This document shows positions 25,733-35,099 of a stretch of DNA of 64,000 nucleotides, piece after piece; position 1 is the stretch's first letter; every line of letters begins with the position of its first letter. Location: positions 1 to 64,000 of the forward strand of contig CAVSSS010000038.1 in the NCBI GenBank assembly GCA_963730555.1, written 5' to 3'. This DNA comes from Roseiarcus sp963730555. Its GTDB lineage: Bacteria > Pseudomonadota > Alphaproteobacteria > Rhizobiales > Beijerinckiaceae. The translations under genes and the position numbers were made by a program. The notes beneath the pieces were generated by a model. It made no database searches. It saw only the letters and a list, made by a program, of their open reading frames with translations, and was not told the DNA's origin.

Positions 25733-27580
25733 CTAGTTGGCCGCTAGCGGTTTCATGGGTTTCGGCATGATCGGCAATGTGAGCACCGACGCATGGTCGG
25801 GGTCGTGGTAGATGGTTTGGAATGCGGGCCACATGGCGGCGTCGACGCCGAACGGATGACCGGTGTTCGGGTTCCGATCGTAATGCGGGAAGTTGCTGCT
25901 GGAAACCTCGAGGCGGATCTGATGGCCCGGTAAGAAGACGTTGCTCGTCGGCCAAACATTGATCTCGTATTTGTAGATCTGGCCTGGCGTGATGGGTGTC
26001 GGCCGCTCGAGCGACGCGCGAAACCGCGCGCGCACGATCCCATTGTTGAGATTGATGGCGTGGCCGTCCGGAAAGACGTCGACGAGCTTCGCGGTCCAGT
26101 CGGTGTCGACCGCGCTTGAGGCCGCGTACAGCGTGAGGCTGACGGGACCGGTCACCTCTACAGCGTGGTCGAGCGTGGTCGACGAGTAAACGAGAACGTC
26201 AGCGCGTGTCTCGACGTCCGCCTGATTGGCGGGGCCAACCGGCGCGACGTCGGGCGTGCAGCAGGAGTGACCGCCCCGGCTCGGTACTGGATTCGCGGGA
26301 TCGTAGACATAGCGATCGGGCGGCTCGTTGGCGGAAGGCTTGTCGGTGCTGATCCGGCCGTTGCCTCCGCTCGAGTTCGCTTCGCCATATGAGTGCAGAT
26401 AGTAGGACGTGAACTGCGTTCCGGGGATCGGCCAGTTGTCGGCGTCGCGCCAACGGTCCGCTCCCATCACGAAGACCCGGACCGGAGGCGCCTTGTCCGC
26501 GCCATTGTCCTTGCCCTTGAGGTAATGGTCGAACCAGGCGACCTGCAGATCCTCAATGGGATTATCGGCCTCCAATCCGAAGTCGACGTCAGCCGCCTTC
26601 CGTTTCCACGGGAGGTGCATATAGGGGCCGATCACCAAGCGGCCGCCTGAGCGGGCGGCGTCCGACCCGCCGTCCTTGCGCATGCCTACATAGTTTTCGA
26701 CCGCGCCATTGAGGAAGACGTCATACCAGCCGTCAAAGTTGAGTGCTGGAACCTCGACGCGCCCATAATCCTTCCGGATGCTCCACTGCCGCCAATAATC
26801 ATCCCAGGTGTCGTGGGCGATCCAGTCGTAGAAATATCCAGCGACCGCGGGCAGGCCCGGCGAGAGCCAGGGATAATCGTGCAACGGCAGGTAGTCGTAG
26901 GTCTTTGCAATCATCCCCGTCGCTTCATTGATCTTGGCGACCGCGGATTGTTCGCCCGTGCGGCGCGCGCTGACGAGCGCGATCGTCTGGATCGGCCAGG
27001 ATTCCTCGAAGGCGAGCGACCATGCGCCGCCTTCATAAGACCAGCCGTCATAGTAGTCCGACGAGGTCATCGCGGGAGAGATCGCCACGAGATGCGGCGG
27101 CCGCATGACCGCCGCGAGCCACTGCGTCGCGCCCACATAGGAGAAGCCGTACATGCCGACCTTGCCATTGGAGTCGGGGAGCGCCGCTGCCCATTCGACG
27201 CTGTCGTAGCCGTCTTCCATCTCGTTTTTGAAAGCGTAGAACACGCCTTGCGAAGCATATTGCCCGCGCACGTCCTGGATCACGACGATGTAACATTGCG
27301 AGGCGTAATATTCGGGCGAGGCGTAGACATAGGTTTGCGCGGTCGTCTTGTTGTACGGCAGTCGCATGAGAAGAACGGGATAGTTGCCGGCCTCGGTCGG
27401 GCGATAGACGTCGGCCAGCAGCGTGACGCCGTCGCGCATTTTGGCAGGCACGTCCACCTGCTTCGAGACCGTGCAAGGACCCTTGGGGGGCGCGGCTTCC
27501 GCGCCAAAGGACAAGAGGGCGGCGCTCGAAACGGCGCCGAACAGCGTGATTGTGATTGCCCGATTGGATACTGCGCGCAT
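25733..27580 (-). CDS. secreted CocE/NonD-family hydrolase (X-Pro dipeptidyl-peptidase-like)
   Basis: 615 residues from ATG 27580, which is preceded by GGGGGAG. A signal peptide covers residues 1-30 (LLSFGAEAA). The alpha/beta hydrolase core has the nucleophile in GMYGFSYVGATQW (Ser147), and VIQDVRGQYASQG matches the family. The PepX C-terminal jelly roll includes DVLVYSSTTLDHAVEVTGPVSL and HQIRLEVSSSNFPHYDRN. Such enzymes cleave acyl esters, amides or beta-lactam-type side chains. The substrate is unknown. It probably works in the periplasm and lies about 80 nt upstream of the RraA-like gene. Confidence 0.85.
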   Translation of the reverse strand: MRAVSNRAITITLFGAVSSAALLSFGAEAAPPKGPCTVSKQVDVPAKMRDGVTLLADVYRPTEAGNYPVLLMRLPYNKTTAQTYVYASPEYYASQCYIVVIQDVRGQYASQGVFYAFKNEMEDGYDSVEWAAALPDSNGKVGMYGFSYVGATQWLAAVMRPPHLVAISPAMTSSDYYDGWSYEGGAWSLAFEESWPIQTIALVSARRTGEQSAVAKINEATGMIAKTYDYLPLHDYPWLSPGLPAVAGYFYDWIAHDTWDDYWRQWSIRKDYGRVEVPALNFDGWYDVFLNGAVENYVGMRKDGGSDAARSGGRLVIGPYMHLPWKRKAADVDFGLEADNPIEDLQVAWFDHYLKGKDNGADKAPPVRVFVMGADRWRDADNWPIPGTQFTSYYLHSYGEANSSGGNGRISTDKPSANEPPDRYVYDPANPVPSRGGHSCCTPDVAPVGPANQADVETRADVLVYSSTTLDHAVEVTGPVSLTLYAASSAVDTDWTAKLVDVFPDGHAINLNNGIVRARFRASLERPTPITPGQIYKYEINVWPTSNVFLPGHQIRLEVSSSNFPHYDRNPNTGHPFGVDAAMWPAFQTIYHDPDHASVLTLPIMPKPMKPLAAN

Positions 27581-27684
27581 GTGCGTTTTCACTCCCCCGT
27601 GTTTGCGGGCACGGTACGCCGACGCCGAAAGAGCTGTCAAAAAAGCGACCAGAAATCGCCGACGAGCTCTGGGCTTTGTCGAAG

Positions 27685-28868
27685 CTATAGCCCGGACTTG
27701 ATCGCTTGGAGGAGCTGGAAGCGCGTCTCGTCATCGCTGGCGAGCGAGATTACGAAACAGACCCGTCCGTGGGTGGAGGTGTCGGCATAGCCGGCGAGCG
27801 TGCGGATTCCGGCCATGGTTCCGCTCTTGTTCAAGCCGCCGTCATGGCCATGGAGCAGGTCGGCATGGGGTGCGAAGAGCTCGAGCACCTTGGCGAGGCC
27901 TCGAGCCGTGAACCGGGTGTCGCGGCTGATGCCGGAGCCCTCCTCGAGATGGATGGCGTCGGCAAGGCCATGCTGGGCCAGCAGCGTGTTCGCCACTTTC
28001 AAGGACTTCTCGAGACTGACCGGCCCGCCCAGCTCATGCGCGCCGATCTCCAGGAAGACCTGGTTGGCGGTATAATTGTTCGAAGTCGAGGAGGAGTCCG
28101 ACCAGGATCTCCGAGAGCGTGCGCGACTGACGGTGAACGTAGATCGGCTCCAGGCCCTTGGGCACGGTTCCAATCGAGATTTCGCCTTTCACGCTGCCGC
28201 CCGCCCGCCGGATGAACGCGGCGATCAGCTCGCCGGCATATCGGAGGCCGACCGCAGGGTCCAGGCCAAGACTGATGCGGCCTTCTCCGTCCGGGGGGCC
28301 CTTCTCTCGGAACCGATCGACCGCGGTCGGGGTGATTGGAGTTCTGCTCCTCCGCGGAGCGCACCTGATTGCCGATGCGCTCCGCGTAGATCGTGTTGAA
28401 ATTCACCCCCAGCGCCGAATTCAGCGCGTCGTAAGCCGTGTCATCATCCTCGATGCCCGGGATGCGTAGGTTCGAAGGATAGTAGCTGGCGTCAACCACG
28501 AGGCCGGTGATCGGCGCCTTGCCAATCTTCGCGACGAGCGCGGCCGCAAGCGCCGCCAATTCCTCGGAAAGCAGGTAAGGATCGCCGCCGCCCTTAACAT
28601 AGAGCACCCGTTTGGCGTCGAGATAGAAGCGCGTTTCGAAGCGGTAGTCGGCGCCCAGAACTTCCAGGGCCAGCCAGGCCGTCACAATCTTGGTGACGGA
28701 CGCCGGGACGAAAGGCGCGTCGGCGTTTTGCGCGATGAGCTCATCGCCCTTGGCGTCGACCACGAGCACGGTCGCCGAGGGAGCGAGCGTCGCGATTGTC
28801 TCCTTGACGTCGGCCAGCGCGGAAGCGGGCAGGAGGAGCAAAGCAAGAGCGAGCAGACGAGACCGCAT
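27685..28868 (-). pseudogene. D-alanyl-D-alanine carboxypeptidase (PBP4/DacB, S13 type), frameshifted
   Basis: Cell-wall peptidase. ATG 28868 gives a signal peptide (LLALALLLLPASALA), and the catalytic SxxK motif PASVTKIV follows near residue 55. ALYVKGGGDPYL-like and LGVNFNTIYAERIGNQ stretches follow. Near 28350 the frame shifts, and the remaining parts lie in other frames. These include EISIGTVPKGLEPIYVH, then SNNYTANQVFLEIGAH (SxN motif) and LNKSGTMAGIRTLAGYA (KSG motif), to the stop at 27685. At least two shifts; otherwise complete. Confidence 0.82.
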
Positions 28869-29139
28869 GGTGACTCCGGCGCGGGAACGAGCGCCGCCAC
28901 GCGCGCGCGCCCGCTCCACGGATGCTTGAAGCGCCGAATCGAGCGCTTCAAGTGCCACTTTATACGTTCCTTAGGGGGAACCCTCGCAACCGATATCGAA
29001 TCCTTACGGCCGTCCAGGGTAGCGCTCGCCCATCAACGACGACCCCAAGCGTTCAAGTCGTCCCCGAACCCGCGCCCGCGAAGACGCTGCTGCGCGGTCG
29101 ATCGCGGCCAATTCCGGCTCAAAAACCAGGGATTCCCGG

Positions 29140-29505
29140 ATGAAGAATTTTACGTCAATTCTATTGGCGGCGACCGTCGTCGGCGCGAGCGCCTGGGCGG
29201 ACGCAACAAGTCAGGCTTCAGCCGCGTCCCGCCCCAATTCTCTCAACATGACCTGCGCCCAGGCCCAGGATTATGTCAGGAAGCATGGTCAGACTCTGCT
29301 GGCCACCGGTAAAGAATCGGGCAACTACAGCTTCGATTATGCCGATTGCGGCGGCACCGTTCCCGGGTTCGCCTGCACTACGGACGAGGCTTATTGCTAT
29401 GTCGGATGGTGGTGTGACTATAACTATCCCGTTGCAGTGAACCCCAACGTGCACGATCAAGGGACTGAATTTTGTCCAGCACGAAGATCAGGCGCGCGGC
29501 GATAG
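29140..29505 (+). CDS. small secreted hypothetical protein with six cysteines
   Basis: 121 residues with an N-terminal signal peptide (LLAATVVGASAWADA). The mature part begins after SAASRPNSLNMTC and contains regularly spaced cysteines (MTCAQAQDYVRKHG, DCGGTVPGFAC, YCYVGWWCDY). The AQAQDYVRKHG block recalls small periplasmic proteins of rhizobia. Function unknown. Start ATG 29140 is preceded by only a weak ribosome site. Confidence 0.6.
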   Translation: MKNFTSILLAATVVGASAWADATSQASAASRPNSLNMTCAQAQDYVRKHGQTLLATGKESGNYSFDYADCGGTVPGFACTTDEAYCYVGWWCDYNYPVAVNPNVHDQGTEFCPARRSGARR

Positions 29506-29559
29506 CCACACGTCGCGTGCGGAGCGCGGGGCGACCCGAGCGTCAGGAGGAGGCGGGCC

Positions 29560-30366
29560 GTGAGACCGAGGTTTTCACTCGCGCATTTGACAGTGATCCG
29601 CCTTGGCCCCCCGGGGGTAATCGAGGTGGCCGCCCGTACGGGCTACGACACGGTCGGGCTGCGTCTGATCGGCGGAACGGACATAACGCCGGCCTATGCT
29701 TTGATGGACGACAAGCCGTTAATGCGCGCCACGAAGGCCGCAATGGCGGCGACAGGCGTCGGCGTGCTCGATATCGAGTTCGTCCGGATCACGCCGGAGA
29801 CTGACGTCTCGTCGCTTGAGCCCTTTGCAGCGGCCGGCGCGGAGCTGGGCGCCAAATACATGATCACGTCCGCCTACGACCCCGATCTCAGCAGGTTCAC
29901 GGACCGGCTGGCCGAGGTCAGCGACCTAGCTTCGCGATATGGGCTGCGCGCGATGCTCGAGTTCTTTCCGTGGACCGTGGTTCCTGATCTCGGCGCAGCC
30001 CTAAAGATGGTTGAGGCGGTCGAGCGGCCCCAGCTCGGGATCCTGGTCGATACGCTTCACTTCAACCGATCGACAAGCACCCTAGATGACCTCGACCGGA
30101 TTTCCGCATCGCGCTTCCCCTTCGTCCACGTCGCCGACGCGCCGGTGCAGGCGACCTACACGACCGAAGAGCTCTTGCATGCGGGCCGCGAAGAGCGCCT
30201 GCCGCCAGGCGAAGGCGGCATCGATATCAACCGCATTCTGCGGCACATGCCTCAGGACATTCCCGTCGCGCTGGAGGTTCCCATGACGGCTACGGCCGCG
30301 GCGCAAGGTGAAGAGGCGGTTGCGCTTCGCGTGCGTCGGGCGGCGGAGCGTGTGCTCGCAGCCTGA
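29560..30366 (+). CDS. sugar phosphate isomerase/epimerase-like TIM-barrel protein
   Basis: 268 residues of the xylose-isomerase-like TIM-barrel (AP-endonuclease 2) superfamily. Metal ligands can be placed in AMLEFFPW (Glu), GILVDTLHFNRS (Asp and His), FPFVHVADAP and PVALEVPM (Glu). GTG 29560 follows a strong AGGAGGAGG ribosome site. The TPP-enzyme gene starts 118 nt downstream on the same strand; the two may act in one carbohydrate route. Confidence 0.8.
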   Translation: MRPRFSLAHLTVIRLGPPGVIEVAARTGYDTVGLRLIGGTDITPAYALMDDKPLMRATKAAMAATGVGVLDIEFVRITPETDVSSLEPFAAAGAELGAKYMITSAYDPDLSRFTDRLAEVSDLASRYGLRAMLEFFPWTVVPDLGAALKMVEAVERPQLGILVDTLHFNRSTSTLDDLDRISASRFPFVHVADAPVQATYTTEELLHAGREERLPPGEGGIDINRILRHMPQDIPVALEVPMTATAAAQGEEAVALRVRRAAERVLAA

Positions 30367-30484
30367 GCGGCGACGACGAGCGCCGCAGTCTGCGCTCACC
30401 TGCGCAAGTTCGTGCGTGCGAGTTCCAGAGGCGGGCGCTTTTCCGAACGCCCTGTGGGGAGCGAATGAAGAAAGGAGCCGCGCG

Positions 30485-32137
30485 ATGAACGGCGCCGAAC
30501 TCATGGTGGCCGCGCTCGAGAACGAGGGCGTGCAGCAGATCTTCGGGGTTCCCGGCGAAGAGAACCTCGACGTGGTCGAAGCCCTACGCCGCTCGAAGAT
30601 CAAGCTTGTGTTGACCCGCCACGAGCAGGCGGCGGCTTTCATGGCGGCGACGCACGGGCGGCTCACCGGCAGGCCTGGCGTGTGCATCACGACGCTTGGC
30701 CCTGGCGCGCTCAATCTGACAACCGGCGCCGCTTACGCGCTGCTCGGCGCTATGCCGATGGTGATGATCACAGGACAGAAGGGGATCTTGAGCCGCAAGC
30801 AGGCGGGCTTCCAGGTGGTCGACATCGTTTCGGCCATGACGCCGCTCACCAAGATGGCCGATCAGATCGTGAGCGCCGCGACCATCCCGACCATGGTGCG
30901 GGAAGCGTTCCGCGTCACGCAGCTCGAACGGCCGGGCCCGGTTCATCTTGAATTGCCGGAGGACATCGCGCATGCGGCGGCGCCCGACATGGCGCCGATC
31001 CCGCCTCACCGAATTGATTTGCCAATCGCCTCCAGCGCCGCGCTTGATCGAGCGGCTCAGCTTATCCTCGGCGCGAAACGGCCGCTCATCATGCTCGGCG
31101 CCGCGGCGAGCCGGTCGCGGCTTTCCGACGCCCTGTCGGAGTTCGTCAGGCGCGTGCAGATTCCGTTCTTCAACACGCAAATGGGGAAGGGCGCCGTCAC
31201 CGGCGGTTCGGACCTCTATATGGGCACCGCTGCGCTATCGGAACGCGACTACGTCCATCGCGCGATCGATCGGGCGGACCTGATTATCGCCATCGGCCAT
31301 GACACGGTGGAGAAACCGCCCTTCTTCATGGGGCCGAACGGGCCGACGGTGCTGCATGTCGGCTATCTGCCAGCGACGGTCGAGGAAGTGTACTTTCCGC
31401 AAGCGGAACTCATCGGCGATGTCGGCCCCAGCCTGACGCTCTTGGCCGATCGCCTTCAGGATCGATTGCCAAGAGCGCAGGCGCTGCTTGGCTTGCGCGA
31501 GGACATTCTCGCTCACATCGCCGACCGGGCGGAGGAAAGCCGCTATCCGCCAACGCCGCAGCGGATCGTCCACGATGTGCGCCAAGTCATGCCGGAGGAT
31601 GGCATCGTCTGTCTCGACAACGGCATGTACAAGATCTGGTTTGCGCGCAACTACCGCACCCATGTCGCGAACACGCTTCTGCTCGACAACGCGCTCGCCA
31701 CGATGGGCGCTGGCGTGCCCTCGGCGATCATGGCGGCTTTGCTCAATCCGGACCGCCGCGTGCTCGCCGTGTGCGGCGACGGCGGGTTCATGATGAACTC
31801 GCAGGAGCTCGAAACTGCCGTGCGGCTCAAGCTTAATCTCGTCGTGCTGGTGCTAGAGGACAACGCCTACGGGATGATCCGATGGAAACAGGCGGTGGAT
31901 GGGTTCCCGGACTACGGCATGACCTTCGGCAATCCGGACTTCGTGGCTTATGCAAAGGCGTATGGCGCCGAAGGCGCCCGAGTGGAGAAAGCTGGCGGGC
32001 TCGCGCCTGCGCTTGAAGCCGCCTTCGCGAGCGGCGGCGCGCATCTGGTGTCGACGCCGATCGACTATTCGGAGAACGAGCGGGTGCTGGTCGACGAATT
32101 GCGCAATCGACAAGCGAGCGGCGTCGATCTCGAGTGA
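30485..32137 (+). CDS. thiamine-pyrophosphate enzyme, acetolactate synthase-like
   Basis: 550 residues with the three-domain TPP-enzyme layout. The N-terminal Pyr domain carries the catalytic glutamate in LTRHEQAAAFMA (about residue 47). The central domain includes KRPLIMLGAAASR. The C-terminal PP domain has the TPP motif GDGGFMMNSQELETA. FGVPGEENLDVVEAL and the overall length fit AlsS-type acetolactate synthases. No small regulatory subunit is adjacent, which fits a catabolic enzyme. ATG 30485 follows AAAGGAG. Confidence 0.85.
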   Translation: MNGAELMVAALENEGVQQIFGVPGEENLDVVEALRRSKIKLVLTRHEQAAAFMAATHGRLTGRPGVCITTLGPGALNLTTGAAYALLGAMPMVMITGQKGILSRKQAGFQVVDIVSAMTPLTKMADQIVSAATIPTMVREAFRVTQLERPGPVHLELPEDIAHAAAPDMAPIPPHRIDLPIASSAALDRAAQLILGAKRPLIMLGAAASRSRLSDALSEFVRRVQIPFFNTQMGKGAVTGGSDLYMGTAALSERDYVHRAIDRADLIIAIGHDTVEKPPFFMGPNGPTVLHVGYLPATVEEVYFPQAELIGDVGPSLTLLADRLQDRLPRAQALLGLREDILAHIADRAEESRYPPTPQRIVHDVRQVMPEDGIVCLDNGMYKIWFARNYRTHVANTLLLDNALATMGAGVPSAIMAALLNPDRRVLAVCGDGGFMMNSQELETAVRLKLNLVVLVLEDNAYGMIRWKQAVDGFPDYGMTFGNPDFVAYAKAYGAEGARVEKAGGLAPALEAAFASGGAHLVSTPIDYSENERVLVDELRNRQASGVDLE

Positions 32138-32170
32138 TTGCGTGACATGTCCACGCAATCACCGCCAAAC

Positions 32171-33079
32171 TCAGAACTCAACTTCCAGCCTCAGCTTGGC
32201 GAGCTGGCGCGGGAATTCGTCGAAGTCGAGCCGGCCGAAAGGCGTTTGCGCGAGGAAGGCGGCTGACAGATCGATCTTTTCGTTGATCTGATAGTGGAAC
32301 GTCGGCCCAAGGTAGAAAGCCTGCCCCTCGAATCCGCGCGGAACGAGGCCGCCATAGGCGCGATCATAGTCCGCCTCCGCGCCGAACATCAGCGCCGGCG
32401 TCGTGCGATAGGAGAGCGCGGCTGAGGCGGAAAGGAGAGCCGTGTTCTGCCGTGGCTGACCCGGAAACCGGGATCCGTCCGGCTCGTAGACGAGATTGAC
32501 CGCGCCATAAAGGCGCTGATCCATGGAGATGACGTCCGCAATGGCGCGAAACGCCGTACTGAAATCGGCGGCCTGCTGTCCGGCGTCGGCGATGGAATTA
32601 TATTCCGGCTCCGCCGTCACCGTAACCTGGATCGGAAGATCGGCGGTCCGGTGCATCACCACGTAGCGGAGCTCAACCGAGGCGCCCATGAAATTGACGC
32701 CGGCGAAATCGGGCAGCCCGGGCACGCCGTGGATGTCCTGGCCGAGCACGTGCGCTCCGAACTCGACTCCGAGCGAATCGGTCAGCGTGGGTTCGAAGAT
32801 GATTTCCTGTTCGATCGAATTGTAGACGCCCTGCTGCCTGCCGAAGGAACCGGTGGTCTCGAATTCGAGCGACCGATCGCCTTGCTCGCCCACGTCCGCC
32901 CCCTCGAGGAAGCCGAACAGGTTCTTGGTGTCGAGCGCATAGAAGGGATTGTTGGACTGTCCAGTTTTGGAAAGCTCGGCGTCGTCAGCTGCGGCTAAGG
33001 ATGGGACGACCGCGATTGCGATCACGAAACCAAGACTTTGGAGCCTGCGGCGTCGACGCTGGGTTCGAGCGCCCAACAT
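32171..33079 (-). CDS. predicted outer-membrane beta-barrel protein
   Basis: 302 residues. A signal peptide (IAIAVVPSLAAA) is followed by alternating amphipathic strands and a terminal phenylalanine (AKLRLEVEF), the recognition pattern for the outer-membrane insertion machinery. Strand-like blocks include SLGVEFGAHVLGQ, VELRYVVMHR and FYLGPTFHYQINEK. The ligand or substrate is unknown. It lies 9 nt downstream of an alpha/beta hydrolase gene on the same strand, suggesting a common transcript. Confidence 0.65.
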   Translation of the reverse strand: MLGARTQRRRRRLQSLGFVIAIAVVPSLAAADDAELSKTGQSNNPFYALDTKNLFGFLEGADVGEQGDRSLEFETTGSFGRQQGVYNSIEQEIIFEPTLTDSLGVEFGAHVLGQDIHGVPGLPDFAGVNFMGASVELRYVVMHRTADLPIQVTVTAEPEYNSIADAGQQAADFSTAFRAIADVISMDQRLYGAVNLVYEPDGSRFPGQPRQNTALLSASAALSYRTTPALMFGAEADYDRAYGGLVPRGFEGQAFYLGPTFHYQINEKIDLSAAFLAQTPFGRLDFDEFPRQLAKLRLEVEF

Positions 33080-33088
33080 CCTTCGCGT

Positions 33089-33895
33089 CTAGCCGATATG
33101 GCGCTTGAGGAAGGCTAAAGTCTCTTCGTTGAACTTGCTGACGTTCTCGTAGATCGGGGCGTGGGCGCACATTTCGAAGATGACGAGCTCGCTGTTCTTG
33201 ATGCCGCTCCGGAACGGTTCGACGAACCGGGTCGAGGTCACGATATCGTGCTGGCCGAAGGTGATCTGGGTCGGCGCCGTGATCTTGCTGAGCTGCGCGA
33301 GCGCGTCATGCGCGATGACGGCGTCCGACTGACGAAGGAAGGCGTCGAGGGGCTGCTTCGGCCGGCTCCGCACGAAGGCGGCGAGCTGGTCGATATATTC
33401 GGGCTTGGCGGCGTAAAGCTCGGGCGTGAAGCAGAATGGAAAGATCCCCTGGATGATCATTTCCTGGGCGCTGCCAAGCGCCTTGGCGATGATTTGCCAG
33501 TCGCCGACGACGACCTTCAGAAACGGATCGCTCTTCGGCCAGCACGAGTGCAGCGACAGCGTCTTGACCCGCTCGGGGTATTTGCTGGCGAGCCACAGGC
33601 CAACCGCTCCTCCCAATGACAGGCCGCTCACATGCGCCTTTTCGACCCCGATCGCCTGCATGAAGGCGGCGACGTCGTCAGCAAACAATTGGGTGGAATA
33701 TGGCCCGCCGGGCTTGTCGGTCTCGCCCGCGCCGCGGGGATCGAGCGAAATGCAGGTGAAATGCTTGGCGTAGTCGGCGACCTGGAAGGCGTAGCAGGCG
33801 TTGTCGGCGGCAAGGTACGGGATGAGCACGAGCGGCTCGCCTGATCCTTGGCTCTCGTAGTTGATCGTGATGTCGTTGACCTTGACCTTGGGCAT
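33089..33895 (-). CDS. alpha/beta-fold hydrolase
   Basis: 268 residues with a complete catalytic triad: nucleophile in HVSGLSLGGAVGLW (near residue 95), Asp in TFGQHDIVTS, and His in FEMCAHAPIYEN. The oxyanion region is LIPYLAADNACYAF. The fold resembles esterases, haloperoxidase-like and aromatic ring-cleavage hydrolases; the substrate is not evident. No signal peptide, so cytoplasmic. Confidence 0.82.
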   Translation of the reverse strand: MPKVKVNDITINYESQGSGEPLVLIPYLAADNACYAFQVADYAKHFTCISLDPRGAGETDKPGGPYSTQLFADDVAAFMQAIGVEKAHVSGLSLGGAVGLWLASKYPERVKTLSLHSCWPKSDPFLKVVVGDWQIIAKALGSAQEMIIQGIFPFCFTPELYAAKPEYIDQLAAFVRSRPKQPLDAFLRQSDAVIAHDALAQLSKITAPTQITFGQHDIVTSTRFVEPFRSGIKNSELVIFEMCAHAPIYENVSKFNEETLAFLKRHIG

Positions 33896-34015
33896 GGACG
33901 CCTCCCCAGACCGCCTATGCGCGCGACGCTACGCCCTGGCGCCGAATGAGGTCAACGGATAGTCCGTTGACACTTCTCTGAGCCGGCGAAGTAAACCGCG
34001 CCGATGTGAGGAGGC

Positions 34016-35044
34016 TCAGCTGGCGGCCCCCCCGGCCTTTTTCCAGGCCGACATGCCGCCCTCCAGGTGGCGGGCTGAGGCGAGGCCCTGGTCCTGGGCC
34101 GCCTGGACAGCCATCGCCGAACGTTCGCCGAAGGCGCAGTAGAAGACGATCGTCTTGCCCGACTGCGCGAGCCCGTGAATGAGGCCGCCTTCGCCGATAT
34201 GGTCCTGAAGCTCGCCGTAGGGCGCGTGAAGCGAACCGGGAATGGCGCCGGTGCGCTCGCGTTCCGTCTTCTCGCGCAGGTCGATCAGCGTGACATCCGG
34301 ACGCCCGACGAGCCCCTTCGCCTGTTCAGCCGAAAAGGCCCAGCCCTTGCGCGCCACGTCCTCCTGATGCAGCCCCTGATGGATGTTGGCGGGAACGGCG
34401 ACGTCCATCATTTTCGGATCGGGCAGGTGCAGGCTCTCCATCAGCTTCGCGTATGCGTCGGCGTCGCGAACCTGAAGGCGCGGATTGAAGCGCTTTTCCT
34501 CGCCAATCGTGCTGACGGTGTCGCCTTTGTAATCGTGCGCGGGGAAGACGAGCGTCTCTTCCGGCAACCGCATCAGCCGCTGCAGGCTCTCGTATTGGGC
34601 GCGGGAATCGCCGTTCTGGAAATCGGTGCGGCCGGTGCCGCGAATGAGCAGCGTGTCGCCGGTGAACACGCGGTCGCCGAAATGGAAGCTGTAGGAATCG
34701 TCGGTGTGGCCGGGCGTGTAGAACACGTCGAGGCTCAAGCCCTCGACGCCGAGCTTGTCGCCGTCGGCGATCCGCATCGACACGACATCGACCTTGCTCT
34801 GCTCGCCCATGATCGTAATGCAGCGCGTGCGGTCACGCAGCGCGCCGAGTCCGGTGATATGGTCCGCATGCAGATGGGTGTCGACGGCCTTGACGAGCTT
34901 GAGATCGAGCTCCTCCATCAGCTTGAGATAGCGGTCGACCTTCTCCAGCACCGGATCGATGATGAGCGCTTCGCCGCCGCGACGGCTGGCGAGCACGTAG
35001 CTATAGGTGCTCGAGACGCTGTCGAACAATTGCCGGAAGATCAT
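34016..35044 (-). CDS. persulfide dioxygenase (ETHE1-like) fused to a rhodanese domain
   Basis: 342 residues. The N-terminal metallo-beta-lactamase domain (1-225) has THLHADH (His57, His59, Asp61, His62), GHTDDSYSF and the ETHE1-type GTGRTDFQNGD. It would oxidise glutathione or similar persulfide to sulfite using one Fe(II). The C-terminal rhodanese domain (about 240-342) has the active-site loop FYCAFGERSA with Cys303 and would transfer sulfane sulphur to or from the first domain. Such fusions serve hydrogen sulfide detoxification. The gene stands near a serine hydrolase and a peroxiredoxin. Confidence 0.88.
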   Translation of the reverse strand: MIFRQLFDSVSSTYSYVLASRRGGEALIIDPVLEKVDRYLKLMEELDLKLVKAVDTHLHADHITGLGALRDRTRCITIMGEQSKVDVVSMRIADGDKLGVEGLSLDVFYTPGHTDDSYSFHFGDRVFTGDTLLIRGTGRTDFQNGDSRAQYESLQRLMRLPEETLVFPAHDYKGDTVSTIGEEKRFNPRLQVRDADAYAKLMESLHLPDPKMMDVAVPANIHQGLHQEDVARKGWAFSAEQAKGLVGRPDVTLIDLREKTERERTGAIPGSLHAPYGELQDHIGEGGLIHGLAQSGKTIVFYCAFGERSAMAVQAAQDQGLASARHLEGGMSAWKKAGGAAS

Positions 35045-35099
35045 CGGCCCCTCCTTATCGCGCAGCCCGACGACCGGCTGTCTTTACGGACCGTTATAG

